Positions 5,729 to 12,574 of a stretch of DNA of 26,199 bases are shown here, piece by piece. The translations under genes were made by a program, and so were the position numbers. The DNA comes from a virus, in IMG/VR virus record IMGVR_UViG_3300020450_000082, positions 1-26,199 of that record; one strand, 5' to 3'. The notes beneath the pieces are model-generated. The model worked only from the letters and a program-made list of their open reading frames with translations. It searched no databases and had not been told where the DNA came from. Each line of letters opens with the position of its first letter. Position 1 is the stretch's first letter.

Positions 5729-6445
5729 ATGGAAAGAGATTCAATGGTAATATATAAATCGTTTTATGAAGCAATAAAAGATCTAGATACTGAAACAAAA
5801 GTACAGATTTATGATGCTATTTATCAATATGGTTTGTTTTTAATAGAGCCAAAAAGATTAAAAGGAGTAGCAAAAATAGTATGGACTTTAATAAAACCAC
5901 AGTTAGATGCAAACATAAAAAAGTATCAAGATGGTAAAAAAGGAGCTAAACATGGATCAAAAGGTGGTAGACCTAAAAAACCCCATACGGTTAATAATAA
6001 AAACCCCTTAGGGGTTAATAGTAAAAACCCCATACGGTTAGAGTCTAAAACCCCTAATGTAAATGTTAATGTAAATGATAATGATAATGTAAATGATAAT
6101 GTAAATAAAGAATTAGATTTTTCTAAAAATAATTTAAATGATTTACATAAACATCTAGATAAATCATTCCAATTAGATGGACAGAAAAAACTAAGGAATA
6201 ATTTAGAGCTATACAGAATGTTTCTTAAATGGATAGTCTATAGAGGGATTGATAGGAATAATCTGCCAGTAGTAGAAATGACTTTAAAAATATTTATTAG
6301 ATTCTGCAAAAATAATTATACTACAGATTCCATCATAGCAGCTACAGAATATGCTATGCTCGAAAATAATAAAACTATCCACCCTAAAGAAAAGATAGAT
6401 CCTTCAATGACCATAAATCTAAGGGAGGATATAAAAAATTCATAA
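5729..6445 (+). CDS. DUF6291-type replication initiator-like protein
   Basis: The product has 238 residues from ATG 5729. In-frame upstream starts (TTG 5663, ATG 5669) lie inside the leader hairpin and would add about 20 residues ahead of the usual family start. ATG 5744 is also possible. The N-terminal domain (MVIYKSFYEAIKDLD through ANIKKYQDGKKGAK, about 6-78) matches the DUF6291 family found in phage replication loci. It ends in a basic GSKGGRPKK stretch. Next comes a linker of four 8-residue repeats (K-N-P type) and an Asn/Val/Asp-rich run, encoded by the iteron-like repeats and AT-rich DNA described separately. The C-terminal helical domain (about 140-238) could recruit the DnaB helicase encoded four bases downstream, as lambda O recruits lambda P and host DnaB. 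That role is inferred from order and architecture. Confidence 0.75.
   Translation: MERDSMVIYKSFYEAIKDLDTETKVQIYDAIYQYGLFLIEPKRLKGVAKIVWTLIKPQLDANIKKYQDGKKGAKHGSKGGRPKKPHTVNNKNPLGVNSKNPIRLESKTPNVNVNVNDNDNVNDNVNKELDFSKNNLNDLHKHLDKSFQLDGQKKLRNNLELYRMFLKWIVYRGIDRNNLPVVEMTLKIFIRFCKNNYTTDSIIAATEYAMLENNKTIHPKEKIDPSMTINLREDIKNS
5975..6055 (+). repeat. Iteron-like array of four 24-base repeats inside the initiator gene
   Basis: Four units with a 24-base codon period start with A-rich runs followed by CCCC at 5981, 6004, 6028 and 6051. Units 1 and 3 share an identical 18-mer (5976-5993 and 6023-6040). Unit 2 is a perfect palindrome around TTA (AACCCC-TTA-GGGGTT, 6002-6016). Unit 4 is degenerate. Inverted AACC/GGTT symmetry inside units 1-3 looks like a protein-binding site. 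The array is followed by AT-rich DNA, as in iteron origins. It also encodes a protein linker, so a purely coding explanation remains possible. Confidence 0.55.
6054..6170 (+). other. AT-rich low-complexity stretch, candidate DNA unwinding element
   Basis: This stretch directly follows the iteron-like array, inside the same gene. It begins with tandem hexamers of the GTAAAT/GATAAT type (6059-6112), encoding an Asn-Val/Asn-Asp run, and continues with almost G/C-free DNA to about 6170. Next to iterons, such DNA is where origins melt. Without the array it would be read only as a flexible linker. Confidence 0.4.
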
Positions 6446-6449
6446 CGAC

Positions 6450-7877
6450 ATGGAAAAATCAATGATGCATCCAAATGCTCCAGAAATAGAAGCAGCATTA
6501 GTATCAGCAATAATAACATCTCCAGACAATATCTATAGCTGCATACAACTATTAAACTCTGATTGTTTCTATACAAACAAATATAGAGTAGTATGGAATG
6601 CCTTAATAGATATGCATAAAAATGCTAGTGTTATAGATGTCCCTAAACTCTATCAATATCTTAAAGATAATAATCAACTAGATGAGATAGGAGGAGCAGC
6701 AGATATAGCAGGACTAACAAACAAGTATTTTACTCATGATGTGCCAGGATACTCTAAAATATTGTATCAAAAGTACATGAGGAGAGAAGCTATAAAAAAA
6801 GCTAGTAAGCTGCTTAGATCAAGTTTTGACGAGTCTAATGATATATTTGATGTACTTACTAACACAAAGGAATCATTAATATCAATTCTATCTCCAGATG
6901 TATCAAGGGTAAATACTGCACATAGCATCATAAATAATAATTTGATGCATCTAAAAGAGAATATAGGCAAGTATCAAGAGGTCACAGGAATACCAACAGG
7001 TTACGAGCATTTTGATAAACGTACTGGAGGATGTGGAGCAGGGTGGCTTATGATTATAGGTGGACGTCCTGCAATGGGCAAAACTACCTTTGTATTAAAT
7101 GTTGCTTGGAATGCGTACAAACACTTTAATAAATCTGGAATGTTTTTTAGCGGAGAGATGTCTAGCAAACAAATATCTCACTTGATAATGGCTACTGAGT
7201 CCGGTATACCTGCATCCGACATAAAAAAGAATAGAGTATCTAGCTTACAACTAGAATGTATGTTTGATACTTTTAGAGAAAAAAAGAAAAATGTATTTTT
7301 AATAGATGATACTCCTAATCCTGCACTTACTCACATACTAGCAGAAGCAACAAAAGCAAAAATGCAACATGATATAGATTTTGTAATTATCGATTATATT
7401 CAGCTTGTTAAAGCTACAGGAGCATCTAGGCATTTAGAGGTAGGTAAAATATCTAGAGAGCTAAAAGCACTAGCAAGAAACTTAAATATACCTGTAATAG
7501 CACTAGCACAATTAAGTAGAGCAGTAGAAAATAGACCTAACAAAAAACCACAATTATCGGATCTTAAAGAGTCTGGAGATATAGAGCAGGATGCAGATGT
7601 AGTATCTTTCCTTTATAGACCTGAATATTATGGAATAGAAAAAGATAATGATGGTATGAACTTAGAAGGAGTAACATACTTAATTACCAAAAAAAATAGG
7701 CATGGAGAGGTAGGCACAGATTTACTACACATGAACAAAAAAACATCTAGCTTTGAGATGTTTGATGTAGAAGGGCAGCAGTCAATACCAGTAGAAAGAT
7801 ATGATAGGAGATTAACACAAATGCAAGATATGAACACAGTTACAATAGATTTTGATGGTGATGCTTTGCCATTTTAA
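6450..7877 (+). CDS. dnaB: Replicative DNA helicase DnaB
   Basis: The helicase has 475 residues. An N-terminal DnaB helical domain (about 8-110) begins with the family signature around APEIEAALVSAI. The RecA-like ATPase follows: GGRPAMGKT Walker A at 204-212, a catalytic Glu in SGEMS near 234-238, Walker B VIIDYIQLV at 312-320, ALAQLSR near 351-357, and the DLKESGDIEQDADVV motif at 371-385. It unwinds DNA as a hexamer at the phage replication fork. It lies four bases after the DUF6291 gene, which probably loads or recruits it. Oddly, the C-terminus ends in an acidic stretch closing with DGDALPF, very like the tip of single-stranded DNA-binding proteins. The nearby SSB-like protein ends in DDLPF. 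Confidence 0.96.
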   Translation: MEKSMMHPNAPEIEAALVSAIITSPDNIYSCIQLLNSDCFYTNKYRVVWNALIDMHKNASVIDVPKLYQYLKDNNQLDEIGGAADIAGLTNKYFTHDVPGYSKILYQKYMRREAIKKASKLLRSSFDESNDIFDVLTNTKESLISILSPDVSRVNTAHSIINNNLMHLKENIGKYQEVTGIPTGYEHFDKRTGGCGAGWLMIIGGRPAMGKTTFVLNVAWNAYKHFNKSGMFFSGEMSSKQISHLIMATESGIPASDIKKNRVSSLQLECMFDTFREKKKNVFLIDDTPNPALTHILAEATKAKMQHDIDFVIIDYIQLVKATGASRHLEVGKISRELKALARNLNIPVIALAQLSRAVENRPNKKPQLSDLKESGDIEQDADVVSFLYRPEYYGIEKDNDGMNLEGVTYLITKKNRHGEVGTDLLHMNKKTSSFEMFDVEGQQSIPVERYDRRLTQMQDMNTVTIDFDGDALPF

Positions 7878-7924
7878 ACTAAAATTATTATATTCAAGAA
7901 ATTATAAACAAAACAATCAAAACT

Positions 7925-8143
7925 ATGCAGATAAAAGCCTTAGAGTATAGTGAAAGAGATCAGCTTTTTCATTACAACACAGATACTCACAAACAACCAG
8001 AGAATACAAACACGTATAAAACAATAGTTAACAACATAAGCTTAGAAAAAGCAGAAAAATTTACTTATTTTGTTTATAGCAAAAACAAAGATTACACAGT
8101 AGCAGAGATAAAATCATTATTTAACAACAATCAAAACATTTAA
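7925..8143 (+). CDS. Hypothetical protein, 72 aa
   Basis: This is a small polar protein with no recognised domain. The C-terminal half (SLEKAEKFTYFVYSKNKDYTVAEIKSLFNN) reads as helix-strand-helix. The start, ATG 7925, is preceded by an A-rich tract containing AACAATCAAAA, the same start context as the gene at 1789, and by no Shine-Dalgarno sequence. It sits between the helicase and the SSB-like gene, four bases before the latter, so a replication accessory role is plausible but not shown. Confidence 0.65.
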   Translation: MQIKALEYSERDQLFHYNTDTHKQPENTNTYKTIVNNISLEKAEKFTYFVYSKNKDYTVAEIKSLFNNNQNI

Positions 8144-8147
8144 AACA

Positions 8148-8501
8148 ATGGAAATTAAAGGTAAATTAATCAAAAAGTTCGACGTTACAACCCATGGAGA
8201 ATCATTCCAAAAGCAGGAGTTTGTAATCGAAACATTAGATGACAAGTATCCTCAAACAATAAAGCTACAAGCTACACAGGACAGGATACAAAAGTTAGCA
8301 GAAACAAAAATAGGAATGGTGTATGACTTTCATTTCAATCTCAGAGGTAGAGCATGGACATCTCCAGAAAACAAAACTGTCTATTTTAACACTATCGAAG
8401 TCTGGAGAGTAGAGCAGGATGCGGATCATGCTCCTGAACCCAACAAAGTAGTACAAGCTCCAATAGATATTAATACATTAGCTGACGATCTACCATTTTA
8501 G
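8148..8501 (+). CDS. DUF3127 SSB-like protein (OB fold)
   Basis: The product has 117 residues. MEIKGKLIKK at the start, FQKQEFVIET at about 21-30, and the strand pattern ending in VYFNTIEVWRVE match DUF3127, a family largely of Bacteroidetes with an SSB-like OB fold. After the domain come an Asp/Pro linker and the terminal LADDLPF, which resembles the acidic tip with which SSB binds partner proteins. It probably coats single-stranded DNA during phage replication. The last gene pair of the replication block places it four bases after the small gene at 7925 and three bases before another small gene. This is one of the main pointers to the host phylum. Confidence 0.8.
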   Translation: MEIKGKLIKKFDVTTHGESFQKQEFVIETLDDKYPQTIKLQATQDRIQKLAETKIGMVYDFHFNLRGRAWTSPENKTVYFNTIEVWRVEQDADHAPEPNKVVQAPIDINTLADDLPF

Positions 8502-8503
8502 CC

Positions 8504-8683
8504 ATGACAGAAAAAGAATTACAGTTAGAGATAACTAGACTAAAGTCACAGAATGAAATATTAAAGCAGATAATATTTGAAACAAAAAAGACTTTAAATA
8601 ATATCGAAAACTTTATTATCATTGATCATCCAACAAATAGCAGAGCAAAGATAAAATCTGTGTTTGGACAAAAAGAGGATTAA
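8504..8683 (+). CDS. Small hypothetical coiled-coil-like protein, 59 aa
   Basis: This short gene starts at ATG 8504, three bases after the SSB-like stop. It encodes 59 residues. The first 35 residues (MTEKELQLEITRLKSQNEILK and following) show heptad-like Leu/Ile spacing, suggesting a helix that dimerises. Its stop overlaps the start of the next gene (TAATG), a translational coupling signal that supports both being real. No family is recognised. Confidence 0.6.
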   Translation: MTEKELQLEITRLKSQNEILKQIIFETKKTLNNIENFIIIDHPTNSRAKIKSVFGQKED

Positions 8684-8814
8684 TGACATTACTGGATAGA
8701 CTACACAGAGCAGAGGAGTTTTTAAAAATTCCTCTGTCTCCTAAAACATTAACTCAGCAGGAGATAAAACAAAAATTAAAATATATCAGAGAAACATTCA
8801 AAATAATAATATGA
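8683..8814 (+). CDS. Small hypothetical protein, 43 aa
   Basis: The gene starts at ATG 8683 within the TAATG overlap with the preceding gene, and stops in an ATGA overlap (8811-8814) with the next. It encodes 43 residues, mostly helical (MTLLDRLHRAEEFLK, then a turn with P-L-S-P-K, then QEIKQKLKYIRETFK). The two junctional overlaps are the main evidence that it is translated. Function is unknown. Confidence 0.55.
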   Translation: MTLLDRLHRAEEFLKIPLSPKTLTQQEIKQKLKYIRETFKIII

Positions 8815-9182
8815 AAACTTTAATAATAATCTTAATAGCAGCAGTAACATTACAAGGACAAACAACATTAAAATTAGATAATCTACCTAAACACAAAGCA
8901 GCATTTTATAGCAATAATTTCGATATGGCTTGGTATACATACGTTAAATGGAATGTTCCAGTATACTATACTTTAGCTTTTGCAGCACATAAAACGAATT
9001 ACGGCAGAAACTGTAGATACAAGGTAGGAGATATATTTGGAACAGGTAAAAAGTATAAATATACCAATGCCTGGGATGAATGGGGATTGATGATGAAAAC
9101 AACTTACAACAACCCAAAGCTATCAAGAAAAGAGGCAATCTTAATTTCAAAAAAAACGCAGGAACTTTTAAATAATTTTTAA
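8811..9182 (+). CDS. Secreted protein, possibly related to glucosaminidase-type lysozymes
   Basis: The product has 123 residues. MKTLIIILIAAVTLQGQ at the N-terminus is a clear Sec signal peptide, with cleavage likely after residue 16 or 17, so the protein is exported to the periplasm. The mature part has VYYTLAFAAHKTNYG (51-65) followed by GDIFGTGKKYKYTNAWDEW (73-91). This resembles the pattern of glucosaminidase-family muramidases (a helix ending L-E-S-G-W-G, then N-L-F-G-I-K and a W-rich turn). At the position of the catalytic Glu there is Lys61 instead. If the match is right, the enzyme is inactive or uses another residue. It could be an envelope-modifying or superinfection-related protein. 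The family assignment is weak; the export signal is strong. Confidence 0.6.
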   Translation: MKTLIIILIAAVTLQGQTTLKLDNLPKHKAAFYSNNFDMAWYTYVKWNVPVYYTLAFAAHKTNYGRNCRYKVGDIFGTGKKYKYTNAWDEWGLMMKTTYNNPKLSRKEAILISKKTQELLNNF

Positions 9183-9190
9183 ATGAGATC

Positions 9191-9640
9191 ATGCTTTTAT
9201 ATATCAACTCCCAACAGGATATACCTATAGGTGCAGTTATAGAAATCCCTAATATGTGCGTATTATTCCAGGAGCGAGTAGATGCAGTAGTAGATAGAAA
9301 ATTAGAGTCTATAGAAAATAATAAGGAAAAGTCTTATACCTTCAAAGTAATCATAGATGAACCAATACATGATCCATTGATACAGGTGCAAAATGATTCT
9401 ATTTATGTGCCTAATGATATAGGACTATTCCATGACCATAGATCTGGAGGATTAGCATATGAGGAGTTTATAAAAAAGATTACCAACATAAATGACAGTA
9501 AAGATATCTATCTAACAGAGGCACTATTGAATCAGATAAAAGATATAGGATTTAAAGGAGTCTGGATATTTGATAACGGAAAAAGGAACGTGATAACTGT
9601 AGAGCCAATATCAGGTTTAGTAATCGGTTCAACGAAGTAG
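9191..9640 (+). CDS. Hypothetical protein, 149 aa, end of early/middle transcript
   Basis: This is a soluble protein of 149 residues without a recognised family. The sequence alternates beta-strand-like segments (AVIEIPNMCVLF, YTFKVIIDEPI, GVWIFDNGKRNVITVEPI) with helices. An ATG at 9183 is in another frame and stops after 15 codons, so ATG 9191 is the start. It begins 8 bases after the secreted protein gene and is followed by a terminator hairpin at 9661-9690. It is thus probably the last gene of its transcript. Function is unknown. Confidence 0.7.
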   Translation: MLLYINSQQDIPIGAVIEIPNMCVLFQERVDAVVDRKLESIENNKEKSYTFKVIIDEPIHDPLIQVQNDSIYVPNDIGLFHDHRSGGLAYEEFIKKITNINDSKDIYLTEALLNQIKDIGFKGVWIFDNGKRNVITVEPISGLVIGSTK

Positions 9641-9660
9641 TTTTGATTTTATTTGTAGCT

Positions 9661-9690
9661 AAGGGATAGATGTAATGTTTATCCCTTTTT
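9661..9690 (+). terminator. Intrinsic terminator closing the early/middle block
   Basis: AAGGGATA (9661-9668) pairs perfectly with TATCCCTT (9680-9687) around an 11-base loop, ending in a T5 run (9686-9690). It lies 20 bases after the stop of the preceding gene and 10 before the next start. It is a clear transcript boundary between the early/middle block and the late genes. I could not find a convincing promoter for the late genes in the 60-base gap. Confidence 0.75.
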
Positions 9691-9700
9691 AAAGTTTAAC

Positions 9701-10051
9701 ATGAATGCAAAGAAAAGATTTATCAAAAAATCATTTAAACTAGCAAAGGTAATTAAGCCATTGTTAGGATGCGTATGGTATAAGAAGCTAGATCAGGAGC
9801 AGAAAGATATACTCAATGATATTACCTACATGGATGAGTCTATGATAGATTTTTTGCTACTAGATGATGGTATTAAGAGTAAAATTGATTATTTTAACTC
9901 TATTGATGTATTTTTGCTATTAGAGAGTAAAACTTTTAATTATAAACATCCGTTAAAATATAAAGTAGGTAGTATGAGTCTGTTAACTAAGCAGATATAT
10001 CTACAACATGATTTTATAGATCTAAAGAATAAAATAGGATTAAATGGCTAA
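9701..10051 (+). CDS. Hypothetical protein, 116 aa, first gene after the terminator
   Basis: The product has 116 residues, with a basic N-terminus (MNAKKRFIKKSFKLAKVIKP) followed by an acidic, helical middle (DQEQKDILNDITYMDESMIDF). No domain is recognised and no signal peptide is seen. It starts 10 bases after the terminator hairpin and ends overlapping the next gene by 8 bases. It therefore travels with the basic-protein cluster and the terminase genes. The function cannot be told. Confidence 0.65.
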   Translation: MNAKKRFIKKSFKLAKVIKPLLGCVWYKKLDQEQKDILNDITYMDESMIDFLLLDDGIKSKIDYFNSIDVFLLLESKTFNYKHPLKYKVGSMSLLTKQIYLQHDFIDLKNKIGLNG

Positions 10052-10340
10052 GCGTAAATCTAGAATACAGATAGGTAAGACTATAACAGTCAAAGGTAGA
10101 AAGTATAAGATAGCTGCAGGTACTGCCAAAGGTAAAAAGTATAAAGCTATTCCATTTGATGGTGCTAAAGGAGTTATACAATTTGGTGCTAAAGGATTCA
10201 AAGTAGCTCCTGGTACTGATAGAGGAGATAACTACTGTGCAAGATCTAGTGGTATCAAGTCAAGCAAACGTGGAGCATCTGCTAATGATTTTGCTAGGAT
10301 TTTATGGAATTGTGAAGGTAAAAAATCAAGAAATAAATAA
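10044..10340 (+). CDS. Small basic protein with G-D-N-Y-C-A-R-S motif
   Basis: The gene encodes 98 residues, strongly basic. The first part repeats short Gly/Lys strands (KTITVKGRKYKIAAGTAKGKKYKAIPF, about 12-38), suggesting a small beta barrel or two related hairpins. Near residues 57-70, the segment APGTDRGDNYCARSSGI is a motif I have seen in small proteins of phages and large eukaryotic viruses, usually beside DUF5872 proteins, but I cannot name a characterised function. It overlaps the previous gene by 8 bases and lies two bases before the DUF5872-like gene. DNA binding or a capsid role is possible given the charge and the position before the terminase. Confidence 0.7.
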   Translation: MAKRKSRIQIGKTITVKGRKYKIAAGTAKGKKYKAIPFDGAKGVIQFGAKGFKVAPGTDRGDNYCARSSGIKSSKRGASANDFARILWNCEGKKSRNK

Positions 10341-10342
10341 CT

Positions 10343-10729
10343 ATGCCAGAGCCAAAGAACAAAAAGCTTTATGAATCTATAAAGCAAAAGATAAAAAGAC
10401 AGTTATCCTCTAAAGGTCAGAGGTGGTCAGCTAGAGCATCTCAGCAGCTAGTAAACCAATATAAGAAAGCAGGAGGAACATACTCTGGAAGTAAAGCAAA
10501 TTCTAGTTTGACGAATTGGCAAAAAGCTAACTGGGTAGCTATTAACTCTAGTGGAGAGATAATTGGAGCCTGTGGCAGCAGTAGAACTAAGAGCGGAAAG
10601 CAGTACAGATGCTTACCCGAAGCCAGAGCAAAGAGATTAACCAAGAGCCAGAGAGCAGCTACTGCAAAAAAGAAACTAGCTACACCAAACAAAGTAACTC
10701 CTAACACTAAAAAAGCGAAAAAGAAATGA
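10343..10729 (+). CDS. DUF5872-like small basic protein
   Basis: The product has 128 residues. The core fits DUF5872, a family known from large eukaryotic viruses and some phages. It has LYESIKQKIKRQ at the start, SARASQQLVNQYKKAGGTYSG at about 33-53, LTNWQKANWVAI at about 59-70, a Cys (ACGSS), then KQYRCLPEARAKRLTKSQ. The C-terminal 25 residues are a Lys-rich, disordered tail like a histone tail. No biochemical function is established for the family to my knowledge. It lies two bases after the motif-bearing protein at 10044 and overlaps the next gene by four bases (ATGA). The grouping with other basic proteins suggests DNA condensation or a virion role, which is inference. Confidence 0.65.
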   Translation: MPEPKNKKLYESIKQKIKRQLSSKGQRWSARASQQLVNQYKKAGGTYSGSKANSSLTNWQKANWVAINSSGEIIGACGSSRTKSGKQYRCLPEARAKRLTKSQRAATAKKKLATPNKVTPNTKKAKKK

Positions 10730-10926
10730 AATATAAATCTAAGTCTAAAGCATCTAAGACTAAAAAAACTAGCACAGGAAAGCTAACAAAAAGTCAACAA
10801 GCAATGCTTAAAACTCATTCAGTACATCATACTGCTGCACATATGAGAGAGATGCGTAAATTAATGCGACAAGGATTATCTTTTAACAGAGCTCATAACA
10901 TTGCAATGGGCAAAATAGGAAAATAG
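10726..10926 (+). CDS. Small basic protein with His-rich H-S-x-H-H-T motif
   Basis: The gene encodes 66 residues. A Lys/Ser/Thr-rich N-terminal 18 residues is followed by LTKSQQAMLKTHSVHHTAAH (about 20-39) and MREMRKLMRQGLSFNRAH (about 40-57). The helix with regularly spaced His and Met, then G-x-S-F-x-x-A-H, is a compact pattern I have seen in other phage and large-virus small proteins without known function. It is translationally coupled to the DUF5872-like gene (ATGA overlap). A metal or nucleic-acid contact through the His cluster is possible but unproven. Confidence 0.65.
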   Translation: MKYKSKSKASKTKKTSTGKLTKSQQAMLKTHSVHHTAAHMREMRKLMRQGLSFNRAHNIAMGKIGK

Positions 10927-10928
10927 TT

Positions 10929-11027
10929 ATGCCAAAAAGTAAATACCCAAAAAGAGGAATGAGAGTAAAAACTACTCTTAAAAATCGAACGAGAGTAAAA
11001 AGTACTAAAACTAAGAAAAAGAAATAA
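10929..11027 (+). CDS. Very small basic peptide, 32 aa
   Basis: ATG 10929, two bases after the previous stop, opens a 32-residue frame ending TAA at 11025-11027. More than a third of residues are Lys or Arg (MPKSKYPKRGMRVK to start, KTKKKK at the end). The reading frame continues the series of basic proteins with the same tight spacing, which is the main reason to accept it. It resembles a free histone tail. A chance frame in an A-rich region cannot be excluded. Confidence 0.45.
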   Translation: MPKSKYPKRGMRVKTTLKNRTRVKSTKTKKKK

Positions 11028-11064
11028 TTAATTAATTCCGTTTAAGTACGGACAAAAAACGGTT

Positions 11065-11385
11065 ATGAGGGATAATAACGGTAGATTCGTAAAAGGTAAC
11101 ACAGGTAGACCTAAAGGGAGCAAAAATAAGGAGCTTTCTGGATTCAAAAAGGAGCTAAAATCAGGACTTATAGAAAGACTTGGATACTTTTTTGAGTTAC
11201 TAGATAGTCCAGATTTAGCAGATAAAGATAAGATTAATGCATATCTAAAAGCATTAGAGTTTGTTATGCCTAAGCAGCAAAAGATAGACATGGATGCAGA
11301 TCTACATACAAATCTTATACAGGTGCAGTTTGAATCTACAAACGTTCTACCCATACATTCAGAGTCAGAGTTTTTAGATGATTAA
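11065..11385 (+). CDS. Probable terminase small subunit
   Basis: The product has 106 residues. The N-terminal RFVKGNTGRPKGSKNK (about 7-22) is the AT-hook-like basic motif common at the start of small phage terminase subunits. It is followed by helices (FKKELKSGLIERLGYFFELL, then DKINAYLKALEFV). It should recognise the packaging site and feed DNA to the large subunit. Its place directly before the large terminase, with an 8-base overlap, is the strongest support. It is shorter than many small terminases, and the oligomerisation part may be the acidic C-terminus. Confidence 0.75.
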   Translation: MRDNNGRFVKGNTGRPKGSKNKELSGFKKELKSGLIERLGYFFELLDSPDLADKDKINAYLKALEFVMPKQQKIDMDADLHTNLIQVQFESTNVLPIHSESEFLDD

Positions 11386-12565
11386 TCCTTTCCCTATATC
11401 CCCTATCTTTGAATGGAACTACAAGAGCAAAAAGCAGATAGTAGTTAATCAAGGTGGTACATCTAGCGGAAAGACATATTCATTACTCCAGGTACTAGCT
11501 TGTAAAGCTGCAGAGAAAGCTAATCAAGTGATTACTGTAGTAGGTCAGGATATACCTAACCTGAAAGCAGGAGCAATAAGAGATTTTGATAACATCATTA
11601 GCTCTATCCCCTTTTTTGAGTCAATGATTAAGGCAGTAAATAAGACAGATAAAACCTATTACTTTCATAATGGTAGCATCATTGAGTTTAAGAGTTTCGA
11701 CAATGAGCAGGATGCAAAAAGTGGTAAAAGAGATTATCTGTTTATGAATGAGGCAAATGGCATTCCTTATAGCATCTATGATCAGTTGCAGATAAGAACT
11801 ACCAAACAAGTATTTATAGATTACAATCCTACCTTTGCATTCTGGGTACATAATAAGCTTATAGGTGCTGACAATGTTAAGGTATTTATATCCAACTATA
11901 CACACAATCCATTCCTAAAAGATAGCATAAAGAGAAAGATTGAAAAGCTAAAAACTAAAGATCCTAATAAGTGGAGGGTATATGGACTAGGGATGACAGG
12001 ACAAGTAGAGGGAGCAATATTCCCAGTAGTAAACTGGATCTCTAAGCTACCTACAGACAACATTAAAAAATCATGCTATGGGATGGACTTTGGATATGCT
12101 AACGATCCTACTACCTTAGTAAAGCTAGTGCTTAGTGAGGGACAGTTATATGGTCAGCTACTGCTATACAAGACAGGATTAACTAATCAAGATATTGGAA
12201 AGGAGTTTGAAAGGTTAGGAATAAAGAAAGGATTAAAGACAGGAGCTTTGATTATGGCAGATAGTGCAGAGCCTAAATCTATAAAAGAGTTACGTAACTT
12301 AAATTACAGAGTAAAGCCATGCAAAAAAGGAGCTGATTCTATACGTAATGGCATAGATAAGATTAAAAGTTATGGCAGCATAAACCTAGTTAATAGTGAA
12401 TTATGGAAACAAGAACAACAAAAATACGTATGGAAAATAGATCGTAAAGATGGGAGAGCCTTAAATAAGCCAGTAGATCAATTCAATCATATCTGGGATG
12501 CTTACCGTTATGGAGAACAAGGAATTAGGAAAAATACTAATAATCTCGTATCTTACGGCACATAA
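11378..12565 (+). CDS. terL: Terminase large subunit (PBSX/Terminase_3 type)
   Basis: The protein has 395 residues with both enzyme domains. The ATPase has Walker A GGTSSGKT at 26-33, Walker B with catalytic Glu in YLFMNEAN (120-127), and the coupling segment FIDYNP at 146-151. The RNase H-like nuclease carries its metal ligands in GMDFGYANDP (Asp236), MADSAEP (Asp294) and IWDAYRYG (Asp373). It cuts concatemeric phage DNA and pumps it into proheads through the portal. The combination of motifs is of the PBSX-like group. It overlaps the small subunit gene by 8 bases. All catalytic residues are present, so it should be active. Confidence 0.95.
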   Translation: MINPFPISPIFEWNYKSKKQIVVNQGGTSSGKTYSLLQVLACKAAEKANQVITVVGQDIPNLKAGAIRDFDNIISSIPFFESMIKAVNKTDKTYYFHNGSIIEFKSFDNEQDAKSGKRDYLFMNEANGIPYSIYDQLQIRTTKQVFIDYNPTFAFWVHNKLIGADNVKVFISNYTHNPFLKDSIKRKIEKLKTKDPNKWRVYGLGMTGQVEGAIFPVVNWISKLPTDNIKKSCYGMDFGYANDPTTLVKLVLSEGQLYGQLLLYKTGLTNQDIGKEFERLGIKKGLKTGALIMADSAEPKSIKELRNLNYRVKPCKKGADSIRNGIDKIKSYGSINLVNSELWKQEQQKYVWKIDRKDGRALNKPVDQFNHIWDAYRYGEQGIRKNTNNLVSYGT

Positions 12566-12574
12566 AAAAGAATT

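Noticed and set aside
5975-6055. CRISPR array reading of the CCCC repeats
   Set aside because: Units are only 24 bases apart without spacers, degenerate, and in frame within a coding sequence.
11038-11061. Short inverted repeat (CCGT/ACGG and CCGTTT/AAACGG) before the small terminase gene
   Set aside because: Only 4-6 bp and no T tract; likely chance in a small gap.
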